From Jiella pelagia (GTDB lineage Bacteria > Pseudomonadota > Alphaproteobacteria > Rhizobiales > Rhizobiaceae), in assembly GCF_026898155.1 (NCBI RefSeq), contig NZ_CP114029.1:2646001-2710000 (forward strand): a stretch of 64,000 bases of DNA, in the 5' to 3' direction. Both the position numbers and the translations under genes were made by a program. Shown here in pieces: positions 19,012-27,580 of this stretch. The notes under the pieces are model-generated. The model did not search any database and was not told where the DNA came from. It was given only the letters and a program-made list of their open reading frames with translations. Every line of letters begins with the position of its first letter. Positions within the stretch are counted from its first letter, which is position 1.

Positions 19012-19760
19012 CACAGCATCACATCGCCGGAATTTGGCCCCAGCGTCTGGCCGACGAAGAGCGCCCCGTCGGGCGAGGCGAGAAAGGCGACGCATCCCGC
19101 GACCTCGTCGGTCTCGCCGAAACGACCGAGCGGCAGTTCGGCGGCCTTGGCGCTCTTCCAGTCATCGGAAAGCGCTTCGACGAGGGGCGTGTTGATCGGG
19201 CCGGGAGCGATGGCGTTGACGCGCACGCCCTTCTTGCTCACCTCGCGGGCCAGCGACTTGGTCATGGCGATGATCGCCCCCTTGGCGCCGGAATAGTGGA
19301 CGAGTTCGGCCCCGCCGATCTGGCCGAGCTGGGAAGCGACATTGACGATCACGCCGGCGCCGGCCTCGAGCATCGAGGGCAGGACGGCCTGCATGGTCAG
19401 GAAGGTGCCGCGCACATGAACCGCGAACATGCGCTCGAATTCGGCGAGCGGGATCTCGGTGAACGGAGCCTGATGGCCATGACCGGCATTGTTCACGAGG
19501 AGGCGGATCGGCCCGAACGCCTCGACGGCCCGCGCCGTCATCGCGGCGACTTCCGCCTGATCCGATACGTCTCCGGGACAGGCAACAGCCTCGCCGCCGT
19601 TCGCGACAATGGCATCGACGACAGCGTCGCAGGCCGGTTGCGACAGATCGTTGACGGCGACGCGGTAGCCCTCCGCCGCCAGTCGCATCGCGATCCCCTT
19701 GCCGATGCCGGAGCCTGACCCGGTGACGAAAGCCGTCGTGGGTTCCATGCCGCCGCTCAT
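19011..19760 (-). CDS. Short-chain dehydrogenase/reductase 2
   Basis: A 249-residue classical SDR with TGSGSGIGKGIAM for cofactor binding, NNAGHGH, and a Ser-Tyr-Lys site in NVASQLG...VHYSGAKGAI. VAVNDLS after strand 2 suggests NAD. It overlaps the permease gene upstream by 4 bases and SDR 1 downstream by 3, so it is firmly within the operon. Two SDRs of similar size side by side suggest sequential or stereo-selective oxidations. Confidence 0.92.
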   Translation of the reverse strand: MSGGMEPTTAFVTGSGSGIGKGIAMRLAAEGYRVAVNDLSQPACDAVVDAIVANGGEAVACPGDVSDQAEVAAMTARAVEAFGPIRLLVNNAGHGHQAPFTEIPLAEFERMFAVHVRGTFLTMQAVLPSMLEAGAGVIVNVASQLGQIGGAELVHYSGAKGAIIAMTKSLAREVSKKGVRVNAIAPGPINTPLVEALSDDWKSAKAAELPLGRFGETDEVAGCVAFLASPDGALFVGQTLGPNSGDVML

Positions 19761-20599
19761 GCTTCCTGCCCCTTGAACTGCTGATTGTTGCGGGCGACCG
19801 AGCGCATCATCAGGAGGCCGTAGATCGCCAGCAGGGTGAAGGAGAACACGGTCGTCAGAACGCCGAAGGCAAAGACGTTCGGATAGATCTCCACCGAGAA
19901 CGTGCCGTAGATCGACAAGGGCAGGGTCAGCCGCGGGCCGGACGTGAAGAGCGTGCGGGAGAACTCGTCATATGAGAGCGTGAACGAGAACAGCATCGCC
20001 GACAGGACGCCGGGGAAGATCATCGGGAAGGTCACGCGCCGAAAGGTTTCGGCCGGCGAGACGCCGAGCGAGAGCGAGGCTTCTTCGACCGACCGGTCGA
20101 AGCGATTGAAGATCGCCAGCATGACGAGGAAGGCGAAGGGGAAGGTATAGACCACGTGGAGGACGAAGGAGGTGCTCCACCAGGCCCGGTCGATGCCGAG
20201 CATGTTGGACAGAAGCGCCATGCCGAGGCCGACCAGAACGCCGGGCACGATCATGCCGAGAACGAAGAGATAGAAGATCGGCCCGGATCCGGCGAAGCGT
20301 GTGCGAAACGCCTGGGCCGCCATCACGCCGAGAACCGTGGACACGATCGTCGTCATCACCGCCAGAACGAGCGAGCGGATCAAGCTTTCGCCCACCGGAA
20401 GCTGGGAGACGCGCGAGCCCGAGATCTGGCCGAAGAGGTGTTGATACCAGTAGGTCGACCATTCGACGATCGGGAATTGCGGCCCACCCGTCGGCCCCTG
20501 GAAGGACAGGATCGCCATGACGATCATCGGCCCGTAGAGGAAGAGGAGGAACAGGCCGAGATAGACCGCGAGGGCCGGCTTCAGAAGACGCGATTCCAT
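19757..20599 (-). CDS. PotC-type ABC permease
   Basis: A 280-residue inner membrane permease with six predicted helices and the ATPase-contact EAA loop SVEEASLSLGVSPAETFRRV. N-terminal LGLFLLFLYGPMIVMAILSF is typical of PotC/PotI. It partners the permease at 20603-21529, three bases away, and the downstream dehydrogenase overlaps its end. Confidence 0.93.
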   Translation of the reverse strand: MESRLLKPALAVYLGLFLLFLYGPMIVMAILSFQGPTGGPQFPIVEWSTYWYQHLFGQISGSRVSQLPVGESLIRSLVLAVMTTIVSTVLGVMAAQAFRTRFAGSGPIFYLFVLGMIVPGVLVGLGMALLSNMLGIDRAWWSTSFVLHVVYTFPFAFLVMLAIFNRFDRSVEEASLSLGVSPAETFRRVTFPMIFPGVLSAMLFSFTLSYDEFSRTLFTSGPRLTLPLSIYGTFSVEIYPNVFAFGVLTTVFSFTLLAIYGLLMMRSVARNNQQFKGQEA

Positions 20600-20602
20600 G
20601 GT

Positions 20603-21529
20603 TCACATCTCCTTTCGGATGTTCACGATGCGCAAGAGCGTGGTGATGACGATGGCGATGATGATGGTGAGGATCACGCCGGCGACCGATGCGAAGGCCC
20701 ATTTCAACGAGCCGACCTGGCTGACGATGATGTTGCCGAGCATGTTCACCTTGCGGCCCGACAGGGCGGCGGCGGTGGCGAACTCGCCCAGCACCATGAC
20801 CGAGACGAAGATCGCGCCGACGACGACGCCGGGCAGCGACAAAGGCAGGATGATCCGCAAGAAAATCTTGCCGAACCCTGCGCCCAGATCCCGCGCCGCC
20901 TCGATGATCGAATGATCGATGCGCGCCAGCATGAAGGTGATCGGGCCGACCATGAAGACGCAGTAGATCTGCGTCATGCCGATGACGACGGCGAGTTCGG
21001 AGAAGAGCAGGGAGGTGAATGGCGTGTCGATGAGGCCGAGATTGATCAGGATCGAGTTGATCGCGCCCTCGGTTCCCAACGTCGGCCGCCAGGCGATGAC
21101 GCGGATGAGGAAGGACGTCCAGAACGGGATGATGCAGACGACGAGGAGCGCCGTCTGCAAGGTCACGTTCCGGATCATCAGGCCGATCAGGAGCGCGACG
21201 GGATAGCCGATCACCAGGGTCGAGGCCAGCACCACGATCCAGATGAACAGGGTCGTGACGATCGAATCCAGATAGGTCGGGCTGGTCAGGAACCGGACCC
21301 AGCTGTCGACAGTGAGCGTCGGCTCGATGGCGAAGGTGGTCTGCGTCCAGAACGAGACATAGACGACCATGATCATCGGCAGGACCATGAACAGCGTCAT
21401 CCAGAGGATGCCGGGCGCGGCGAGCTTCAGCGCCTGAACCTCGTCGCGCCTGGCCCGCTTCCTCGCAGGGCTGAGCGCGCCTTCTCTGTCGATCGCAGCG
21501 CCGTTGGACTGGTTGGCAAGATCCATCAA
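20603..21529 (-). CDS. PotB-type ABC permease
   Basis: A 308-residue inner membrane permease. The EAA loop reads SIIEAARDLGAGFGKIFLRI, and LWMTLFMVLPMIMVVYVSFW forms the first helix after a 35-residue cytoplasmic head. Its stop and the start codon of the neighbouring genes are tightly spaced; it overlaps ATPase 2 by 4 bases. Forms the channel with PotC. Confidence 0.93.
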   Translation of the reverse strand: MMDLANQSNGAAIDREGALSPARKRARRDEVQALKLAAPGILWMTLFMVLPMIMVVYVSFWTQTTFAIEPTLTVDSWVRFLTSPTYLDSIVTTLFIWIVVLASTLVIGYPVALLIGLMIRNVTLQTALLVVCIIPFWTSFLIRVIAWRPTLGTEGAINSILINLGLIDTPFTSLLFSELAVVIGMTQIYCVFMVGPITFMLARIDHSIIEAARDLGAGFGKIFLRIILPLSLPGVVVGAIFVSVMVLGEFATAAALSGRKVNMLGNIIVSQVGSLKWAFASVAGVILTIIIAIVITTLLRIVNIRKEM

Positions 21530-22599
21530 TGGGCTCTTTCGGGAAAGGCGATGAGAAGCTCGGGGTCGAAGTCGAGCGCATAGACCTGATCGGGCTCGTA
21601 GCGCGGCGGCCGGGGCTCGCTCAGATGAACCAGCGACTGGATCAGCGATCCGTCGGCGGCGCGGAAGAAGGAGAGCATGGACGGCCCCTTGAATTCGGCG
21701 GTCACGAAACGCGCCGAAATCCCGTCGCTCGCCTCGTCCCGTCGCGGCTTCACGGAAATGCCGTCATAGGGAAGCGCCACCGACATCGGTTGCCCATCGG
21801 GGGCGGCAATTCCCGCCGGAAGCGCCAGCGCGCCGACCGGTGAGCGCAGGCGGCCTTCACGGACGGTCCCGGAGATGATGTTGAAGGCGTTCAGGTGCCG
21901 GGCGACCGTCGCGCTCGTTGGCGAACGAAAGAGGTCGTCCGGCGGCGCCATCTGCGCGATCGCCCCATCGGCGAGGACGGCGACCTGATCGCCCATGAGA
22001 AGCGCTTCGGTCTCACTTCCGGTCACATGCAGGAACGAGATGCCGAGCCGTTGGCGGATCGCGTGCAGCTCGTCGCACATGCGCTCGCGCAGATTGGCGT
22101 CCAGGGCGCCAAGCGGCTCGTCGAGGAGCACGATCTTGGGCTCGGCGATCAGCGTGCGCGCCAGCGCGACGCGCTGCTTCTGCCCGCCCGAGATCGCCCC
22201 CACCGAGCGTCGCCCGAGGCCTTCGAGGCCGACGAGATCAAGGATCGTCTGGACGCGCTCGCGCACTTCGGCCTTGTCTCGGACCGGCCGCTCTTCGCGG
22301 TAGCGCAGGCCAAAGGCGACGTTGTCCTCGACGGAGAGGTGGGGAAAGAGAGCAAAATTCTGGAAGACGAAACCGACGCCGCGCTTGTGCGGCGGGATGC
22401 CGTCGAGCCGCGCGCCGCGCAGGGAGATCGTTCCGGTATCGGGCTCCTCGAAGCCTGCAATGATGCGCAGAAGCGTCGTCTTTCCGCTTCCGCTCGCACC
22501 CAGAAGCGAGACGTAGCTGTCATCCGGCACGACCAGATCGAGCCCGTCGAGGGCCGAGGCCTGACCATAATGTCGCGAGACCGACTTCAGAGCGAGCAA
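21526..22599 (-). CDS. PotA-type ABC transporter ATPase 2
   Basis: A 357-residue import ATPase heading the operon. Walker A is GASGSGKTTLLR, signature AISGGQKQRVALART, Walker B KIVLLDEPLGALD; the H-loop region reads FLHVTGSETEA, where the usual His is replaced by Gly (VTH to VTG), a notable deviation at a catalytic position. TTG 22599 is preferred as start because GGAGG lies five bases upstream and the protein then begins LLALKSVSRHYG. The altered H-loop may explain why a second ATPase is kept in the operon. Confidence 0.88.
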   Translation of the reverse strand: MLALKSVSRHYGQASALDGLDLVVPDDSYVSLLGASGSGKTTLLRIIAGFEEPDTGTISLRGARLDGIPPHKRGVGFVFQNFALFPHLSVEDNVAFGLRYREERPVRDKAEVRERVQTILDLVGLEGLGRRSVGAISGGQKQRVALARTLIAEPKIVLLDEPLGALDANLRERMCDELHAIRQRLGISFLHVTGSETEALLMGDQVAVLADGAIAQMAPPDDLFRSPTSATVARHLNAFNIISGTVREGRLRSPVGALALPAGIAAPDGQPMSVALPYDGISVKPRRDEASDGISARFVTAEFKGPSMLSFFRAADGSLIQSLVHLSEPRPPRYEPDQVYALDFDPELLIAFPERAH

Positions 22600-22944
22600 C
22601 GGATCCTCCAAAAAATGATTATGTACACAAACACGATTTATATTGCGATGACAAGCCCGATCCGTCACAATTTCAGCGGCGGCGAAGCGGGGGTGCTGAC
22701 TGCGTATTATGCGCACGAACTAGCAAAGAGATCGGCTGAATTGCCCTGTCGCCGACCTTTTGTGGCAAGCAGCGAGCGAGAGCGCACCAAATGATGAGGG
22801 AACGGGCGCTCGCCTAAAAACGGAGCAAAAGCGCGCATAAAAAATGATCTTAGCATGCAGAAATTCGGCAGACGAGGCTCATCATGGTTGTCCTGATAAT
22901 CGTTTCAGGTCACAGACCGGCGAGGCTCGGCGGATAGGAATGCG
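22600..22944. promoter_or_regulatory. Divergent promoter region between pot operon and GntR gene
   Basis: A 345-base AT-richer spacer with no gene. It must hold the promoter of the long minus-strand operon and that of the GntR gene. An imperfect palindrome TGCGTATTATGCGCA (22701-22715, six of seven pairs match) is the best operator candidate for the adjacent regulator. ATGTACACAAACACG near 22622 is also unusual. Confidence 0.4.
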
Positions 22945-23965
22945 ATGACCGATCAATCTTCGGCGATGAGGGAACCGCTTTTTCAAGCGGCGGCCACGAC
23001 GCTCAGGCACAGTATCCAGACAGGCCTTCTCAAGCCCGGGCTCGTCCTCCTGGAGGGGCCGATCTCGGACCGGCTCCACATCTCTCGAACCTCCGTCAAG
23101 CGCGCCTTGCAGCTCCTCGAGGACGAGGCCCTGATCCACCGGTTCGACGGTCGCGGTTTTCTTGTCGGCACGCCCGACGATGCCATCAGTCCGGTTCGCG
23201 AGGATCTGCCGGAGTTCGAACTGGCCGGCGCCGAGGTCGGCGCCAAGGCCCGGCCCGGCTCGCAGCACATCCAGGCGACGGTGGAACGCGATATCCTGGC
23301 CTGTCTCGTTTTCGGCCAGTACCGAATGACCGAGACCGATCTCGCCGCCCACTTTGACGTCAGCCGCACGGTCGCGCGCGACATTCTCGGCCGGCTTCAA
23401 GAGCGTGGGCTGGTCTGGAAAACGTCGACGTCGCGATGGGTCAGCGCCTTGCTGACAGCCCGGTCGATCAAGGACAAATACGAACTGCGCGGCATCCTCG
23501 AAGTCGCGGCTCTCCGCTCGGCCGCCGCTCGGATCGACGTCTCGGCTCTGGACCGGCTTCAACGAAAGATGGAGCGGACCGAGAACGGCAAGAAGCTCGT
23601 CAATGCCGAGGAATGGTTCGAGCTGGTCAACGCTTTCGTCGATCTTGCCATCCTGTCCACGCCGAACGTCGAATTGCGAGCCTCTCGTCTCGCGTAACTT
23701 CCGCATGATCAGCGCCTCCCAGCAGGTGCTGTTCAGCGTCGGACTTTCGGGCGATCGCTATTCGATCCGTGAGCTTCGCATGGTCATCGAGCTTCTGAGG
23801 GTCGGGGCGATACATGGGGCGGCCGAAATGCTGGAGAGCCATCTGGCAAAATCGCGCGAACGCATGATCGCCCAGTTGAAGATCGTCTCCGTCCTGCCCG
23901 AACCCGATCATCTCGCCCCCTATCTGACGCCCGTCGAGCCCGGCCAGTCCGTCACGAGCCCGTGA
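22945..23965 (+). CDS. GntR/FadR-type regulator with two helix-turn-helix units (frame broken at 23678)
   Basis: A 339-residue regulator once GAGCCTC 23678-23684 is read as GAGCTC (VELRALVSRNFRM). The first winged helix is at about residues 12-75 (SDRLHISRTSVKRALQLLED). A second GntR-like winged helix follows at about 115-170 (ETDLAAHFDVSRTVARDILGRL). The C-terminal FCD effector domain has KYELRGILEVAALRSAA and ends in the corrected frame. It is divergent from the pot operon and faces the pxp genes, so either may be its target. The doubled DNA-binding unit is less common than the usual single one. Confidence 0.85.
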
Positions 23966-24066
23966 CAGGCGCCCGGCGATACCATGACGGACCTATCGTC
24001 CCGAGCATCCAGACGGGCGTCGCGACGGACGGGGCGGGCGGTCCGCGCGCCGGGCGCAATCATCGA

Positions 24067-25040
24067 TCAGGACAGGTGCTGGCGGATCGCGTCCATCATC
24101 GCCGCCCGATCCCGACGCGCCGACAGGGCCGTTTCCATATCGACCTTGACGAACTTGGTCGGCATATGCGGTTGCAGCTGGCCGATGAGATCCATATCGG
24201 CCGAAATCACCGTACCGAGCATGAAGTAGCCGCCGCCCGAGACCGCATCGCGGTGGAGGATGATCGGCTCCGTTCCGCTCGGCACCTGGACCGAGCCATA
24301 CGGATAGCAGGCATCGGTGATGTTGGACTGGTCGGCGCCCGCGCTGAAGGGCTGCTCGCGCTCGACGAAACCGAGTGGCCTTCCCCCTGGAAGCGATAGC
24401 CCATGCGGTCGGCTTCGTTGGCGACCTTCCAGGTGTCCTCGAAGAAGTTGGTCTGAGCCTCTTCGGTAATGCGATGCCAGTAAAGACCGGGCAGAACGCG
24501 CAGCTCGGCAGGGCTGGAAGGACGCCGCCGCAGCTTTTCGGGCACCGAAAGCCCCGGCTGAACGGAGCGCGCCTCGCTGCCGATCGGAAGAACGTCCCCC
24601 TCCATCACGGCGCGCCCGTCGACGCCGCCCAGCGCCCCGATGGCGTAGGTGGAGCGGCTGCCGAGCATCGGTGTCGTGGCGATGCCGCCCGACACGGCGA
24701 TATAGGCTCGCGCGCCGGCTTTCAGATAGTCGAACGAGACGATTTGCCCGGCCTTCACCGGGATCGCCGTCCAGGTCTCGCGCGCCTCGCCATCGACCTT
24801 GGGGGGCAGTTCCGCGCCGCAGACGGCGATCGTCGCATCTTCTGTGAATTCCAGCTGAGGCCCGACAAAGACGGATTCGAGCCCGGCTGCGCCCTCGTCA
24901 TTGCCGACGAGCAGATTGGCGGCGCGCATGGCGAGGCGGTCCATCGCCCCGCCCATCGGAATGCCGAGATGGTAATAGCCCGGCCGACCAAGATCCTGGA
25001 TCGTCGTCGCAATGCCGGCGGAGAGGACTTTAATCGGCAT
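24067..25040 (-). CDS. pxpC: 5-oxoprolinase subunit C (one-base deletion near 24383)
   Basis: A 324-residue KipA/biotin-dependent carboxylase-family subunit. It starts MPIKVLSAGIATTIQDLGRPGYYHLG, the family's hallmark. The frame breaks at a run of five C at 24383-24387; one more C restores YRFQGGRPLGFVEREQPFSAG and joins the C-terminal part (SGTEPIILHRDAVSGGGYFM), which is the expected continuation. This is a homopolymer error, not a GAGCTC event. It overlaps pxpB by 11 bases. Works with PxpA and PxpB in ATP-dependent opening of 5-oxoproline. Confidence 0.9.
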
Positions 25041-25905
25041 TGAGAGCCTCCATCAGCTTGGCATTGGTGCCGTCGATATCGGAGTTGTAGTCGTCGAGGG
25101 AGAACCGGACGTTGCGAATGCGCGGCATGAACCGGTTCGCTTCGACCTCCTCCAGCGCCGCGTCGTATTCCTCGCGGTTGATGGGCTTCCATTTGACGAT
25201 GTCGCCCGGTTTGAAGAAGACCATGAAATCCTTCAGATAGGAGACGGTCTGCTGGGGATCGAAGATCGGCATCGGCGTGATGCCGAACATCTGGTAGCCG
25301 CCCGCGCCGCGCACCGAATAGATGCAGGAGAAGCTGCCGCCGTAGCCGACGGTGTGCTTCGGCGTGTCGGTTCTCGGACGCAGGTATTTCGGCACCTGAA
25401 TCTGCCGCTGCCGCTCGACCATCTGGTAGAGAAACGGAAGGCCGGAGACGAAGCCCACCATGGAGACGAACCAGGGCGCGCTGGAATGGGCCTCGATGAA
25501 CGACTCGACGGTGTCGAACCCGTTGATCCGCGCGGCATATTCGATATCGGTCGCGTTCGGGTCCTGGTGGCGCTCGCGAAACCGCATCAAGGTCTCGTGG
25601 GTCCACGGGTCCTGATAATAGACCGGGATCTCGATGATGCGGGTGTCGAGCACCGGCTCCGCCTTTACGGCCGTCGCCTCCATGCGCTTCAATTCAGCCA
25701 TCAGGTCATCGGGATGGATGACGTCGGGGTCGAACTTGATCTGGAAGGATGCGTTTGCCGGGCAGATCTCGGTCACACCCTTGATATCGGCCTCGCGCAC
25801 CGCGTTGGTCATCGACAGGCTGACGAAGAACGCCTCCAGGGACATGGCCTCGTCGACTTCGACGAAGATGTGTTCGTCGCCTCCGAACGTGTATCGGCTA
25901 GTCAT
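25030..25905 (-). CDS. pxpB: 5-oxoprolinase subunit B
   Basis: A 291-residue KipI-family protein. The PxpB core is seen in ASFQIKFDPDVIHPDDL, EIPVYYQDPWT and FVSGLPFLYQM, with GYGGSFSCIYSVRGAGGYQMFG near the end of the domain. It is longer than E. coli PxpB (about 220) with an N-terminal and C-terminal extension. It overlaps the biotin carboxylase gene upstream by 8 bases. Acts with PxpC and PxpA on 5-oxoproline or a related cyclic amide. Confidence 0.9.
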   Translation of the reverse strand: MTSRYTFGGDEHIFVEVDEAMSLEAFFVSLSMTNAVREADIKGVTEICPANASFQIKFDPDVIHPDDLMAELKRMEATAVKAEPVLDTRIIEIPVYYQDPWTHETLMRFRERHQDPNATDIEYAARINGFDTVESFIEAHSSAPWFVSMVGFVSGLPFLYQMVERQRQIQVPKYLRPRTDTPKHTVGYGGSFSCIYSVRGAGGYQMFGITPMPIFDPQQTVSYLKDFMVFFKPGDIVKWKPINREEYDAALEEVEANRFMPRIRNVRFSLDDYNSDIDGTNAKLMEALNAD

Positions 25906-27295
25906 GTTTGCGAGCCTCCTTTTGTTTGATGGCCGCGAGGTTCTCCTCGATCCAAGGCTCGAGCCATCTTGTGTGCACGGCGTTGTCGCGCACGGCCTGG
26001 CTTTTCAGCAGCGCCTGAAACAGCGGCGCCGTCGTCGGCAGGCCGGTGATCTGCAATTCGCCTAGCGCCCGCCTGAGGCGCAGCAGCGCGCCGTCGCGGT
26101 CATCGGCCCAGACGATCAGCTTGCCCAGAAGGGAGTCGTAGAAAGGCGGTACCGTATAGCCGGGATAAAGCATGTGATCGAAGCGGATGCCGGGACCGTC
26201 GGGGCTCGTCAGCGCCTCGATCGTGCCGGGAAACGGCATGAAGCCGTTGGCTGGGTCCTCGGCGTTCAGCCGAACCTCGATCGCGTGCCCGTTCCGAGCC
26301 ACGTCGTCCTGGAACAGCCCGAGCTTCGCGCCCCCTGCGATGGCGATCATTCTGGCGACGAGATCGACGCCACAGATCATCTCGGTGACCGGATGCTCGA
26401 CCTGGATCCGGGTGTTCATCTCGATGAAGTAGAATTCGCCCGTCGCGTCGTCGTAGAGGAACTCGACGGTACCCGCGCCCTTGTAGTTCACCGCCCGCGC
26501 GAGAGCGACGGCGCAGGCGCAGAGCTTGCCGCGCATTTCGGGATCGAGAGCCGTCGATGGCGCCTCCTCCCAGACCTTCTGCCGTCGGCGCTGGAGCGAG
26601 CACTCACGCTCGAAGAAATGCACCACGTCTTGCCCGTCGCCGAGCACCTGCACCTCGATGTGACGGGCGCTTTCGATCACCTTCTCGATATAGATGCCGC
26701 CATCGCCGAAGGCAGCCTTCGCCTCCGACGACGCCTGTGGGGCGAGGGCCGCGAACTCTTCCGCGCTGTTCGCGATCCGGATCCCCCGGCCGCCACCGCC
26801 CGCCGAGGCCTTGATCATCACGGGAAAGCCGATTTCGACTGCGAGCCGCGCCGCGTCGGTCATGTCGGTGATGACGCCCTCGCTGCCGGGAACGGTCGGC
26901 ACACCAGCCTTTTTGGCGGTTTCGCGCGCCGCCGCCTTGTCGCCCATCAAGCGGATCGTGTCGGCCGAGGGCCCGATGAAGATCAGACCGGCTTCGGCGA
27001 CGGCATCGGCGAAATCGGCATTCTCCGACAGGAAGCCATAGCCCGGATGGATGGCGTCGGCTCCGCTTTCCTTCGCCGCCGACAGGATCGCGGCCGTATC
27101 GAGATAGGATTTCGCCGCCTGCGGTGGGCCGATACGGACCACCTCGTCGGCCATCTGCGCGGCGCGACTGTCGCCATCGGCATCGCTGTGCGCCTGGACC
27201 GTCGCGATGTCCAGATCGCGAGCCGCGCGGATGATGCGAACCGCGATCTCGCCGCGATTGGCGATCAGGATCTTCTTGATCTGGCCCTTTTCCAC
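25898..27295 (-). CDS. Biotin carboxylase linked to the pxp genes
   Basis: A 465-residue AccC-like ATP-grasp enzyme. It begins with QIKKILIANRGEIAVRIIRAA, has the Gly-rich ATP loop KASAGGGGRGIRI, the catalytic region HIEVQVLGDG, and EMNTRIQVEHPVTEM. GTG 27295 is preferred as start: GAGG lies six bases upstream and the corrected BCCP stop lies just before it. As sequenced, the frame runs on from the BCCP gene to give a BCCP-carboxylase fusion of unusual domain order; I regard that as an artefact. It is a frequent but unexplained companion of PxpABC. Confidence 0.88.
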   Translation of the reverse strand: MEKGQIKKILIANRGEIAVRIIRAARDLDIATVQAHSDADGDSRAAQMADEVVRIGPPQAAKSYLDTAAILSAAKESGADAIHPGYGFLSENADFADAVAEAGLIFIGPSADTIRLMGDKAAARETAKKAGVPTVPGSEGVITDMTDAARLAVEIGFPVMIKASAGGGGRGIRIANSAEEFAALAPQASSEAKAAFGDGGIYIEKVIESARHIEVQVLGDGQDVVHFFERECSLQRRRQKVWEEAPSTALDPEMRGKLCACAVALARAVNYKGAGTVEFLYDDATGEFYFIEMNTRIQVEHPVTEMICGVDLVARMIAIAGGAKLGLFQDDVARNGHAIEVRLNAEDPANGFMPFPGTIEALTSPDGPGIRFDHMLYPGYTVPPFYDSLLGKLIVWADDRDGALLRLRRALGELQITGLPTTAPLFQALLKSQAVRDNAVHTRWLEPWIEENLAAIKQKEARKHD

Positions 27296-27303
27296 AGCGC
27301 GCC

Positions 27304-27544
27304 TCAGTCGAGGCTCGGCGATGGTTTGGCCCGCCATGACGGGTTCGCCATCATCGAGGGGAAAGGCGCTGATGGTGCCATCGGCATCCGCCTTCACTTC
27401 ATGGAAGGATTTCATCACCTCCACGAGGCCGAGCGTGTCGCCCTTGGAGACGGTGTCGCCGATCTCCTTGAAGGCGGGCTGATCGGGGGCGGGCTTCCGG
27501 TAGAAGGTGCCTGGCATGGGGGCTTTGACTTCGTGCTTGGCCAT
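27304..27544 (-). CDS. Biotin carboxyl carrier protein (stop hidden by insertion at 27310)
   Basis: A 79-residue single-domain biotinyl carrier. The biotinylated Lys is in VEVMKSFHEVKAD, and APMPGTFYRKPAPDQPAF is the usual first strand region. Reading GAGGCTC 27310-27316 as GAGCTC gives GQTIAELD followed by TGA, a typical BCCP end. As sequenced, the stop is lost and translation runs into the carboxylase. It starts 36 bases after the pxpA stop on the minus strand. Confidence 0.88.
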
Positions 27545-27580
27545 ACTGTCCTTTTGCTCCTTGAGGTCTGCCGCGAGGGC

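Noticed and set aside
20156..21583. 475-codon plus-strand frame opposite the pot permeases
   Set aside because: Charged low-complexity product antisense to two clear membrane permeases; no ribosome site or motif.
22874..25915. GAGGCTC 22874, GAGCCTC 25042 and 25909
   Set aside because: They lie between genes or at a natural gene end (pxpB ends MEALNAD-stop), so whether a base was inserted cannot be judged.
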